Source: Acidocella sp.
GTDB taxonomy: Bacteria; Pseudomonadota; Alphaproteobacteria; Acetobacterales; Acetobacteraceae
Direction: 5' to 3'
Length of the DNA: 8,078 bases
Assembly: GCA_029077775.1 (NCBI GenBank)
Contig: JAQNCU010000118.1
Coordinates: forward strand, 1 to 8,078
The translations under genes were made by a program, and so were the position numbers. How positions within the stretch are numbered: position 1 is the first letter of the stretch; each line of letters begins with the position of its first letter. This document shows, piece after piece, positions 1 to 6,774 of the stretch. The notes under the pieces are model-generated. The model had not been told where the DNA came from and did no database searches. It saw only the letters and a program-made list of their open reading frames with translations.

Positions 1-1
1 G

Positions 2-856
2 CTGCCGACGAAAGGCGGGCCAGCGGGCCAGGCTTTCCGCGATCTGGATTTCGAGGCCGAGGTTTTGGAGATGACGCGCCATATCGGCATTGGCGCGCAG
101 TTTGGTGGCAAGTATTTCTGCCATGATGTGCGGGTGATCCGGCTGGCGCGGCATGGGGCGAGTCTGCCGATTGGCATTGGTGTTTCATGTTCGGCGGACC
201 GGCAGATCAAGGCCAAGATTACGAAGGATGGCGTGTTTATTGAGGCGCTGGAGCGCGAGCCCGCGAAATATCTGCCCGAGATAACCCCGGAGCATCTGGG
301 CGGTGACGTGGTGGCGATTGATCTGAACCAGCCTATGGCGGGGATATTGGCGGCACTCTCGGCGCATCCGGTGAAAACCAGGGTGGCGCTGACCGGGACG
401 ATTGTGGTGGCGCGCGATATCGCCCATGCCAAATTGAAGGAAAGACTGGACCGGGGCGAGGGACTGCCGGATTACATCAAGGATCATCCGGTTTATTACG
501 CCGGCCCCGCGAAAACCCCCGAAGGCATGGCGACGGGGAGCTTCGGGCCGACCACGGCGGGGCGGATGGACAGCTATGTCGCGGAATTTCAGGCCGCCGG
601 GGGCTCGTTGGTGATGCTGGCCAAGGGCAACCGCAGTGCCGCCGTGCGCGCGGCGTGCAAAACCTATGGCGGGTTCTATCTGGGCTCCATCGGCGGGCCA
701 GCGGCGGTGCTGGCCGAACAGAACATTACGAAGGTGGAGGTTCTGGAATATGCCGAATTGGGGATGGAGGCGGTCTGGCGGATCGAGGTAAAGGATTTCC
801 CCGCGTTTATTGTGATGGACGACAAGGGTAACGATTTTTTCGCGGGGCTTGGCTGA
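2..856 (+). CDS. fumA: Fumarate hydratase class I, 3' part (5' end outside window)
   Basis: The frame is open from the left edge to a TGA, giving about 284 residues of the C-terminal part of an oxygen-sensitive [4Fe-4S] fumarase, which interconverts fumarate and malate in the TCA cycle in the cytosol. The stretch GVSCSADRQIK (Cys codon 188-190) fits the last of the three cluster cysteines. GPTTAGRMDSYV carries the Thr assigned as a catalytic base in the Leishmania enzyme, and LAKGNR carries the active-site Lys. The Cys-Thr spacing (121) and Thr-Lys spacing (24) match the 346/467/491 numbering I recall for that enzyme. The ATG at 65 is internal: conserved sequence continues upstream of it to the window edge. 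The stop overlaps the next start (TGATG). The N-terminal cluster domain is not visible, so an intact gene is assumed. A related Fe-S hydro-lyase such as tartrate dehydratase is less likely. Confidence 0.93.
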   Translation: MPTKGGPAGQAFRDLDFEAEVLEMTRHIGIGAQFGGKYFCHDVRVIRLARHGASLPIGIGVSCSADRQIKAKITKDGVFIEALEREPAKYLPEITPEHLGGDVVAIDLNQPMAGILAALSAHPVKTRVALTGTIVVARDIAHAKLKERLDRGEGLPDYIKDHPVYYAGPAKTPEGMATGSFGPTTAGRMDSYVAEFQAAGGSLVMLAKGNRSAAVRAACKTYGGFYLGSIGGPAAVLAEQNITKVEVLEYAELGMEAVWRIEVKDFPAFIVMDDKGNDFFAGLG

Positions 857-1251
857 TGAAGTTCACGGTGGACCGGATCGACCATGTGGTGATGACCTGC
901 CATGATTTGCAGGTGACAGCGGGCTGGTACCAGCGCGTGCTGGGCATGGAGCGCGAGGAATATGGCGGCAGCAACCGCACGGCGTTGCGGTTTGGGGCGC
1001 AAAAGATAAACCTGCATGAAGTGGGCCATGAGGTGCTGCCCCACGCGCAATTGGCGCGGCCCGGCACGCTGGATTTATGCTTCGTGATTGCCGTGGGGCC
1101 CGAGGATGCGGTGGCGCAGTTGCATTCATGCGGGGTGACGGTGGAGCGCGGCCCGGTTTCCCGCATTGGTGCGCTGGGCGATATCATGTCGGTCTATTGC
1201 CGCGACCCGGATGGGAATTTGATCGAGCTGGCCTCGTATCTCGGGCCTTGA
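856..1251 (+). CDS. VOC-superfamily (glyoxalase-fold) protein, GLOD5-like
   Basis: A 131-residue single-chain vicinal-oxygen-chelate protein with two βαβββ modules, approximately residues 5-60 and 70-128. The likely metal ligands are visible: His10 (IDHVVM), His54 (INLHEVG) and Glu124 (NLIELASY). The segments FGAQKINLHEVG, GTLDLCF and the MSVYCRDPDGNLIE end resemble the GLOD5 / 'VOC family virulence protein' subgroup rather than classical glyoxalase I. Substrate and reaction are unknown; the family includes lactoylglutathione lyases, ring-cleaving dioxygenases and fosfomycin/bleomycin resistance proteins. The ATG at 856 overlaps the fumarase TGA by one base, and the gene's TGA overlaps the queA TTG, so translation is probably coupled at both ends. 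Its place between fumarase and queA does not identify a substrate. Confidence 0.88.
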   Translation: MKFTVDRIDHVVMTCHDLQVTAGWYQRVLGMEREEYGGSNRTALRFGAQKINLHEVGHEVLPHAQLARPGTLDLCFVIAVGPEDAVAQLHSCGVTVERGPVSRIGALGDIMSVYCRDPDGNLIELASYLGP

Positions 1252-2276
1252 AGCTTTCCGATTTCGGTTATGACCTGCCGCCGGAGGCGATCGCGGTGGT
1301 GCCCGCGCGGCCGCGCGATGCGGCCAGGCTGCTGCATGTGCGCGGCGATGGCGGGCTTGGCGATTTTGTGATGCGCGACCTGGCCGGATTGTTGCGGGCG
1401 GGGGATTTGCTCGTGGTGAACGACACCAAGGTGATCCCCGCGCAATTAACAGGCATGCGCGGGCATGCGCGGATTGGCATTACGCTCGACCGGATGCGCG
1501 AGGATGGGTGCTGGCGGGTATTGTTGCGCAATGCCAGACGGGTGCGCGTGGGCGATGTGCTGGAGATCGGCCCGGATTTTGCCGCCGAGCTGGTGGAGAC
1601 GCCGCAAGGTGGTGTGGGCGTGTTGCGGTTTATGACCGAGGATTTGTTCGCCGCCCTGGCGCGCCATGGGGCGCTGGCGCTGCCGCCCTATATCGCGCGG
1701 CCCGATGGCGTGAAGGCCGAGGATGCGGCGGATTACCAGACCATGTTCGCGGCGCATGAAGGGGCGGTGGCGGCCCCCACGGCGGGGCTGCATTTTACCC
1801 CGCGGCTGATGGACGGGCTGTCCCAGGCCGGCGTAGGCGTGGCGCGCGTGACGCTGCATGTGGGGGCGGGGACGTTTCTGCCGGTGCGCAACGAGGATGT
1901 AACCGCGCATAAGATGCATGCCGAGCGCGGGATATTATCACCCGCCGTGGCGGCGCGGATCAATGAGGCAAGGGCGGCGGGCGGGCGGATTATCCCGGTG
2001 GGGACGACGGCATTGCGGCTGTTGGAGAGCGCCGCCGGTGATGACGGGGTGATACATGAATTCGATGGCGAGACGGATATTTTCATTCTGCCGGGATATC
2101 GGTTCCGTGCGGCGGATCTGCTGGTGACGAATTTCCATTTGCCGCATTCGACATTGTTGATGCTGGTATCAGCCTTTGCGGGTATGGCGCGGATAAAAGC
2201 GGCCTATGAACACGCCATTACGGCTGGCTATCGGTTCTATTCCTATGGCGATGCGTGCCTGTTGGAACGCGCATGA
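1248..2276 (+). CDS. queA: tRNA preQ1(34) S-adenosylmethionine ribosyltransferase-isomerase QueA
   Basis: QueA transfers and isomerises the ribosyl moiety of S-adenosylmethionine onto preQ1 in tRNA to give epoxyqueuosine, the penultimate queuosine step. The protein has 342 residues, normal for the family. It opens with KLSDFGYDLPPEAIA and carries VVNDTKVIPAQL (56-67), APTAGLHFT (176-184), LHVGAGTFLPVR (203-214), HKMHAER (221-227), VGTTALRLLE (251-260), TNFHLPHSTLLMLVSAF (294-310) and the C-terminal FYSYGDACLL. The start is taken as TTG 1248, because family similarity begins right there and the first in-frame ATG (1371) would delete the conserved N-terminus. No Shine-Dalgarno sequence is obvious, so initiation probably depends on coupling through the TTGA overlap with the VOC gene. 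The TGA overlaps the tgt ATG (ATGA). Confidence 0.95.
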   Translation: MKLSDFGYDLPPEAIAVVPARPRDAARLLHVRGDGGLGDFVMRDLAGLLRAGDLLVVNDTKVIPAQLTGMRGHARIGITLDRMREDGCWRVLLRNARRVRVGDVLEIGPDFAAELVETPQGGVGVLRFMTEDLFAALARHGALALPPYIARPDGVKAEDAADYQTMFAAHEGAVAAPTAGLHFTPRLMDGLSQAGVGVARVTLHVGAGTFLPVRNEDVTAHKMHAERGILSPAVAARINEARAAGGRIIPVGTTALRLLESAAGDDGVIHEFDGETDIFILPGYRFRAADLLVTNFHLPHSTLLMLVSAFAGMARIKAAYEHAITAGYRFYSYGDACLLERA

Positions 2277-3394
2277 GCCTGGGTTTTACGCTGGCGGGGC
2301 AGGACAAAAACGCGCGCGCGGGCGTGATGACGACCGCGCATGGGCAGGTGCCGACCCCGACCTTTATGGCGGTGGGCACGGCGGGCACGGTCAAGGCGAT
2401 GACCGCCGATGCGGTGCGCGCGACCGGGGCGAAAATCGTGCTCGGCAACACCTATCATTTGATGCTGCGCCCGACCGCAGCACGGGTGGCGGGTTTTGGC
2501 GGGTTGCATAGATTGATGGATTGGCCGGGGCCGATTTTGACCGATTCCGGCGGGTTCCAGATCATGTCCCTGGCCAAGCTGCGCAAGATGACCGAGGAAG
2601 GTGTGACGTTCCGCTCGCACCTGGATGGATCGGCGCATTTTTTATCGCCCGAGGGGTCGACCGAGATCCAGTTTTTGCTGGATGCGACGATCTCGATGGT
2701 GCTGGATGAATGCACGAAATTCCCCGCGACGCATGAGGAGGCGGCGATATCCATGCGGTTATCGACGCGCTGGGCACGGCGCTCACGCGCTGCGTTCACG
2801 CCCCGGGCGGGGTATGGGCAGTTCGGCATTGTGCAAGGCGGGGTGTATGAGGATTTGCGGGCGGAGTCTGCCGCCGCGTTGATCGCGCAGGGTTTCGAGG
2901 GCTATGCGATTGGCGGGTTGGCGGTGGGCGAGGGCCAGGCGATGATGAATGCGGTGCTGGATTATTCCGCGCCGATGTTGCCCCAGGATAAGCCGCGTTA
3001 CCTCATGGGCGTGGGCACGCCGGATGATCTGCTGGGCGCGGTGGCGCGCGGGGTGGATATGTTCGATTGCGTGATGCCGACCAGGGCCGGGCGGACCGCC
3101 AGAGCGTTTACCAGTGCGGGGATTTTGAACCTGCGCAATGCGCGGTTTATCGATGATGGCGGGACGCTGGATGCGCAATGCGGGTGTTTATGCTGCGCGC
3201 GGCATGTGCGGGGTTATTTGCACCATTTGTTTCGGGCCGAGGAGATTTTGGGGCCGATGCTGCTGACCATTCATAATCTGACCTATTACCAGAGCCTGAT
3301 GAGCCAAGCGCGGGTGGCGATTCTGGCCGGGGGGTATGAGGACTATTGCGCGCAAGTGCGGGCCGGGTGGGTGAGCGGGGGACAAAAGGCATGA
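2273..3394 (+). CDS. tgt: tRNA-guanine(34) transglycosylase Tgt
   Basis: Tgt exchanges guanine for preQ1 at the wobble position of GUN-anticodon tRNAs (Asp, Asn, His, Tyr). The protein has 373 residues, the usual bacterial length. Visible active-site features are LTDSGGFQ with Asp91, LDECT with Asp145, FGIVQGG (184-190), IGGLAVGE (213-220) and the nucleophile Asp265 in VDMFDCVMPTR. The structural zinc site is complete: Cys303-x-Cys305-x2-Cys308 and His334 (LTIHNL), with the standard 26-residue step from the last Cys to the His. The start ATG at 2273 overlaps the queA TGA; an in-frame ATG at 2255 would add six residues inside queA and is less likely. The 3' end overlaps queF by four bases. Adjacent queA and queF support a dedicated queuosine operon. 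Confidence 0.97.
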   Translation: MSLGFTLAGQDKNARAGVMTTAHGQVPTPTFMAVGTAGTVKAMTADAVRATGAKIVLGNTYHLMLRPTAARVAGFGGLHRLMDWPGPILTDSGGFQIMSLAKLRKMTEEGVTFRSHLDGSAHFLSPEGSTEIQFLLDATISMVLDECTKFPATHEEAAISMRLSTRWARRSRAAFTPRAGYGQFGIVQGGVYEDLRAESAAALIAQGFEGYAIGGLAVGEGQAMMNAVLDYSAPMLPQDKPRYLMGVGTPDDLLGAVARGVDMFDCVMPTRAGRTARAFTSAGILNLRNARFIDDGGTLDAQCGCLCCARHVRGYLHHLFRAEEILGPMLLTIHNLTYYQSLMSQARVAILAGGYEDYCAQVRAGWVSGGQKA

Positions 3395-3855
3395 GCGATG
3401 AGCGTTATGAGGGGTTGCAACAATTAGGCCGGAACGTGGCCATGCCCGCGAGCCCCGAGGCAGCCATGCTGGAGCGGGTGGCGGCGAAGACCGGGGGGAA
3501 GCTGGCGATGGTGCGCTTTGTGTGCCCGGAGTTCACCTCGCTCTGCCCGCTGACGGGGCAGCCGGATTTCGCGCATATCGTGCTTGATTATATCCCTGGG
3601 GACTGGCTGGTGGAGAGCAAGTCGCTGAAGCTGTTTTTCCAGAGTTTTCGGAATCATGGGGGGTTTCATGAAGCCTGTACGCTGATGATCGCGCAGCGAG
3701 TGGTGGATTTGCTGTCGCCCGTGTGGTTGCGGATCGGTGCGTATTGGTATCCGCGCGGGGGGATGCCGATCGATGTGTTCTGGCAGAGCGGCAACCCGCC
3801 GGAGGGGGCGTGGATACCCGACCAGGGTGTTACGGGGTATCGCGGGCGGGGGTAG
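3391..3855 (+). CDS. queF: NADPH-dependent 7-cyano-7-deazaguanine reductase QueF (unimodular type)
   Basis: QueF reduces the nitrile of preQ0 to the primary amine preQ1, the base that Tgt then uses. The 154 residues fit the short Bacillus-type (single T-fold module) enzyme, not the doubled E. coli form. Cys52 in SLCPLTGQPDF forms the thioimide with the nitrile and Asp59 is the proton donor. VESKSLKLFF (74-83) is the family's NADPH-binding motif, and FHE (92-94) contributes to substrate binding. The start ATG 3391 overlaps the tgt TGA (ATGA), and the purine-rich GGGGGA about nine bases upstream can serve as ribosome binding site. An in-frame ATG at 3346 would add 15 unrelated residues inside tgt. 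The last 26 bases overlap the end of tlyA on the opposite strand. No preQ0-forming genes (queC, queD, queE) lie in the window. Confidence 0.95.
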   Translation: MSDERYEGLQQLGRNVAMPASPEAAMLERVAAKTGGKLAMVRFVCPEFTSLCPLTGQPDFAHIVLDYIPGDWLVESKSLKLFFQSFRNHGGFHEACTLMIAQRVVDLLSPVWLRIGAYWYPRGGMPIDVFWQSGNPPEGAWIPDQGVTGYRGRG

Positions 3856-4606
3856 GGGTGTTGGCGCGCACGGCGCCGATGAGGAATTCGATGTTGCCTT
3901 CGGGGCCTGTGATGGGGCTTGGGGTGATGCCGCTGACGTGCCAGCCGGGGAGGTTTGACCACCAGTTGTGGATGGTGGTGCAGATGGCGGTGTGGATGGC
4001 AGGGTCGCGGACGACGCCGCCTTTGCCGACATGTTCGGGCCCGGCCTCGAACTGGGGTTTGATGAGGGCGATGGCGAAGGCGCCGGGCGCGCAGAGGCTC
4101 AGGGCGGCGGGCAGGATGGTTTGCAGGCCGATGAAGCTGGCATCACACACCAGGGCGGTGATGGGGGCGGGGATTTGCGCCGGGGTGAGGTGGCGGGCGT
4201 TGGTTTTTTCCAAAACGGTGACGCGCGGGTCGCCGCGGAGTTTCCAGGCGAGCTGGCCGTGGCCGACATCGACGGCATATACATGAGCGGCACCGGCGGT
4301 GAGCAGGACATCGGTGAAGCCGCCGGTGGAGGCGCCGACATCCAGCGCCGTGGTGCCTGCCGGGTTGAAGCCGAAATGCGCGAGACCGTGGGCGAGTTTG
4401 ACGCCGCCGCGTGAGACCCAGGGGTGGTCCTGGCCTTTGACCGACAGGTTGGCATCGGCGGGCAGCAGGTCTCCGGGTTTTTGCACGCGCGCGGTGCCTG
4501 TGTAGACCAGCCCGGCCATGATGAGCGCCTGGGCCCGGCTGCGCGAGGGGGCAAGCCCGGCGGCGACAAGGGCAAGATCGGCGCGTGATTTGGGTAACTT
4601 CGTCAC
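3830..4606 (-). CDS. tlyA: TlyA family rRNA 2'-O-methyltransferase / hemolysin A-like protein
   Basis: A 258-residue protein with an N-terminal S4 RNA-binding domain (about 4-60, including GLAPSRSRAQALIMAGLV) followed by an FtsJ/RrmJ-like Rossmann methyltransferase. The SAM-binding motif LDVGASTGGFTDVLL spans 88-102. The expected K-D-K-E set is present: Lys70 (SRGGVKL), Asp155 (VCDASF), Lys183 (LIKPQFE) and Glu240 (NIEF). These positions lie within two residues of those known for Mycobacterium TlyA, which 2'-O-methylates 16S and 23S rRNA; the target here is not proven. The start is GTG at 4606: upstream in frame there are only six codons before a TAA, and none is a usual start codon. An AGGGGG tract abuts the GTG, unusually close for a ribosome site. 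It is probably last in the minus-strand operon. Confidence 0.93.
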   Translation of the reverse strand: MTKLPKSRADLALVAAGLAPSRSRAQALIMAGLVYTGTARVQKPGDLLPADANLSVKGQDHPWVSRGGVKLAHGLAHFGFNPAGTTALDVGASTGGFTDVLLTAGAAHVYAVDVGHGQLAWKLRGDPRVTVLEKTNARHLTPAQIPAPITALVCDASFIGLQTILPAALSLCAPGAFAIALIKPQFEAGPEHVGKGGVVRDPAIHTAICTTIHNWWSNLPGWHVSGITPSPITGPEGNIEFLIGAVRANTPTPARDTP

Positions 4607-4637
4607 CCCCCTGACCCAAATTTACAGAAGGTTTTGC

Positions 4638-4664
4638 GCGCTTTTTCTAAAAGCGCCACTTTTT
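4638..4664. terminator. Hairpin with flanking A/T tract between ispA and tlyA
   Basis: A perfect 8-bp stem GCGCTTTT/AAAAGCGC (4638-4645 with 4649-4656) closes a 3-base loop. On the plus strand it is followed closely by TTTTT at 4660-4664, so the best rho-independent form reads toward ispA, antisense to it. In the ispA direction the stem is followed by GCAAAACCTTCTGT rather than a clean T-run, so termination of ispA is possible but imperfect and read-through into tlyA is likely. The layout is closely repeated after mak at 7976-8018. Confidence 0.55.
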
Positions 4665-4665
4665 A

Positions 4666-5577
4666 CTAGTTCTTCCTCGTAACGGTAAAGTTCGCCAGCG
4701 CGCGGAGCAGGTCCGCGCGGGGCCCGAAGCTTTCCAAATGGGCGGCGGCTTGTTCGGCGAGGTGTTGGGCCTGGGCGCGGGCGCGGTCTCGGCCGAGGAT
4801 GGAGACCATGGTGGCCTTGCCCTGGGCGGCGTCCTTGCCAGCGGTTTTGCCGAGATCGGCGGCGGAGGCGGTCTCGTCCAGCACATCGTCGTAGATTTGG
4901 AAGGCGCCGCCGAGTTCGCGCCCATAGGCGGCGATGAAGTGGCGTTGGGCGGCGGGGGCGCGGCCGAGGATGGCGCCGGCCTCGGCGCTGAACTGGATGA
5001 GGCGGCCGGTTTTGAGCGCCTGGAGGCGGGTGATTTCAGGCCCGGAGAGGGTTTGGCCTTCGGCCAGCATGTCGATCATTTGCCCGCCGACCATGCCGCG
5101 CGCGCCGGTGGCCAGGGCGAAGGCGGTGATCAGTTCACAGCGGGCTTCCGGGTCGGCATGGGTGTCGGGCTCGGCCAGAACCTCGAAGGCCCGGGTTTGC
5201 AGGGCGTCGCCCGCGAGGATGGCGGTGGCTTCATCGAATTTACGGTGGCAGCTGGGCTGGCCACGGCGCAGATCGTCGTCATCCATGGCGGGCAGGTCGT
5301 CATGCACCAGGGAATAGGCGTGGAGCATTTCAACCGCGGCGGCGACACGGGCGGCGCAGGTGGTGTTGACGGTGAAAAGCTGGGCGGTTTGCATGACCAG
5401 GAAGGCGCGCAGGCGTTTGCCGCCGTTGAGCACGGCATAGCGCATGGCCTCGATCAGCCTGGCTTCAGCCGCTTCAGGAACCGGGAGCAGGGCGTCGAGC
5501 TGGGCTTCGACCAGGCGGGCGGCCTCAGCCATTGCGGGGGCGAGCTGGTCTGGGTTGTGGACGAGGTCAAGCGCCAT
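4666..5577 (-). CDS. ispA: Farnesyl diphosphate synthase (polyprenyl synthetase family)
   Basis: A trans-prenyltransferase that condenses IPP with DMAPP and GPP to make FPP, the precursor of undecaprenyl lipids, quinone tails and hopanoids. The 303 residues match IspA. Motifs in order are NGGKRLRAFLV (51-61, IPP binding), the first aspartate-rich motif HDDLPAMDDDDLRRG (92-106) with the IspA-type four-residue spacing, GDALQTRAFEVL (123-134), MVGGQMIDML (162-171), LKTGRLI, and the second aspartate-rich motif FQIYDDVLDETA (226-237). The ATG lies three bases after the xseB stop, with GAGGG (5585-5589) about seven bases upstream as a good ribosome site. A GPP- or GGPP-making variant cannot be excluded from motifs alone. 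The xseB-ispA pairing is a common bacterial arrangement. Confidence 0.95.
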   Translation of the reverse strand: MALDLVHNPDQLAPAMAEAARLVEAQLDALLPVPEAAEARLIEAMRYAVLNGGKRLRAFLVMQTAQLFTVNTTCAARVAAAVEMLHAYSLVHDDLPAMDDDDLRRGQPSCHRKFDEATAILAGDALQTRAFEVLAEPDTHADPEARCELITAFALATGARGMVGGQMIDMLAEGQTLSGPEITRLQALKTGRLIQFSAEAGAILGRAPAAQRHFIAAYGRELGGAFQIYDDVLDETASAADLGKTAGKDAAQGKATMVSILGRDRARAQAQHLAEQAAAHLESFGPRADLLRALANFTVTRKN

Positions 5578-5580
5578 GGG

Positions 5581-5817
5581 TCAGCCCTCAGGTTTTAGCG
5601 ACAAGGTGCCATCGGCACGGGCGACGATGGCCTGGACGCGCGCATCGGCGGCGGCGAGTTTGGCCTCGCAATGTTTTTTCAAGGCCGCGCCACGCTCATA
5701 GGCGGTGATGGCGTCTTCAAGCTTCGGCTGGCCGGATTCGAGGCTGCGCACGATCGCCTCAAGGGCGGCGAGCGCGTCCTCAAAAGACAGTGCCGGGATG
5801 TCGGAATGATCATTCAT
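5581..5817 (-). CDS. xseB: Exodeoxyribonuclease VII small subunit XseB
   Basis: The 78-residue small subunit of exonuclease VII, which combines with XseA to degrade single-stranded DNA. Family features are LSFEDALAALEAIVRSLESG (10-29), then LEDAITAYERGAALKKHCEAKL (33-54), two helices that form the coiled-coil hairpin wrapping the large subunit. Length is typical. The start ATG at 5817 leaves a 30-base gap to the upstream amidohydrolase stop, in which I see no promoter or hairpin. It is followed by ispA after three bases, so the two are co-transcribed. xseA is not in the window. Confidence 0.95.
   Translation of the reverse strand: MNDHSDIPALSFEDALAALEAIVRSLESGQPKLEDAITAYERGAALKKHCEAKLAAADARVQAIVARADGTLSLKPEG
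5585..5589 (-). promoter_or_regulatory. Ribosome binding site for ispA
   Basis: GAGGG on the minus strand, inside the last codons of xseB and about seven bases before the ispA ATG. It is one of the few clear Shine-Dalgarno matches in the window and supports the start at 5577. Confidence 0.6.
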
Positions 5818-5847
5818 GACCGGTTGAGTACAGCCCTGGCGGGGGAA

Positions 5848-6774
5848 TCACAACCGCATAAGGGCGCGGACATGGGCGGCGGCGGCGCTGGCCAAGGCGT
5901 TCAGGTTGTAGCCGCCTTCGAGCAGCGAGACCACGCGGCCCGGGCAATGGGTGTCGGCGATGGCGAGCAAAGCCTCGGTGATCCAGGTGAAATCAGCCTC
6001 CTGGAGGCGCAATTGGGCGAGCGGGTCGGCGGCGTGGGCATCGAACCCGGCGGAGAGGATGAGGAGTTCGGGGGCAAATACATCGAGGGCGGGGATGATG
6101 ATATCCGCCCAGGCGGCGCGGAAGGCGGTGCCATCAGCCCCCGGGGGCAGCGGGGCGTTGACGATGTTGCCCGCGATGCCGCGTTCATGCGTGGCACCGG
6201 TGCCGGGGTAGCAGGGGGATTGGTGCGAGGAGCCGTAAAACAAGCCGGCGTCGTTGTAGAAAATATCCTGGGTGCCGTTGCCGTGATGCACGTCAAAATC
6301 CAGCACCGCGATGCGGGTGAGGCCATGGCGGGCGCGGGCGTGGTGGGCGGCGATGGCGGCGTTGTTGAACAGGCAGAAGCCCATGGCGCGGTCGGCCTCG
6401 GCATGGTGGCCGGGTGGGCGCATGGCGACGAAGGCGGCCTTCGCCCAGCCCTCCATCACCGCGTCGACCGCCGCCATGGCACCGCCCGCGCCACGCAGAG
6501 CCGCCGGGAGCGAGCCGGGGGAGACGATGGTGTCGGCGTCGATTTCGGTGAATTCATCGGCGGGGAGAGACAGGATATGCGCGATATGGCGTTGGGTGTG
6601 GGCGCGGTGCAGGCAGGCGGTATCAGCCAGGGGCGCGCGCTCCCGCAGGAGGGTGGAAAATTCCGGGGTTTCCAGCGCCCGCAGCACGGCCTGGATGCGC
6701 GCGGCGCATTCCGGGTGGTCGGGGCCTGTATCATGCGCCAGGGCATCAGGGTGGGTGAACAGTGCCACGCTCAT
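5848..6774 (-). CDS. Histone deacetylase-like (class II) zinc amidohydrolase
   Basis: A 308-residue arginase/deacetylase-fold protein of the bacterial class II HDAC-like / acetylpolyamine amidohydrolase group. Motifs are HPECAARI (20-27), RPPGHHAE (119-126, catalytic His pair 123-124), GFCLFNN (132-138), LDFDVHHGNGTQ (158-169; zinc ligands Asp161 and His163), SAGFDAH (241-247; third ligand Asp245) and LLEGGYN (284-290; transition-state Tyr289). All catalytic residues are present, so an active deacylase is expected. The substrate (acetyl-lysine, acetylpolyamine or another amide) cannot be read from the sequence. Its ATG overlaps the stop of the upstream TusA-like gene (ATGA), and xseB follows 30 bases later. 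No signal peptide is seen, so it should be cytosolic. Confidence 0.93.
   Translation of the reverse strand: MSVALFTHPDALAHDTGPDHPECAARIQAVLRALETPEFSTLLRERAPLADTACLHRAHTQRHIAHILSLPADEFTEIDADTIVSPGSLPAALRGAGGAMAAVDAVMEGWAKAAFVAMRPPGHHAEADRAMGFCLFNNAAIAAHHARARHGLTRIAVLDFDVHHGNGTQDIFYNDAGLFYGSSHQSPCYPGTGATHERGIAGNIVNAPLPPGADGTAFRAAWADIIIPALDVFAPELLILSAGFDAHAADPLAQLRLQEADFTWITEALLAIADTHCPGRVVSLLEGGYNLNALASAAAAHVRALMRL

Noticed and set aside
1077..1247. Longer queA start at ATG 1077
   Set aside because: The extra 57 residues would overlap the VOC gene in another frame and resemble nothing in QueA, whose similarity starts at the TTG 1248 codon.
3723..4414. Two plus-strand open frames beyond the queF stop
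   Set aside because: Both are antisense to tlyA, which has a full S4 plus methyltransferase domain set.
4738..5598. Plus-strand open frame of 286 codons opposite ispA
   Set aside because: Gly-rich composition and no family motifs; the opposite strand encodes both aspartate-rich motifs of IspA.
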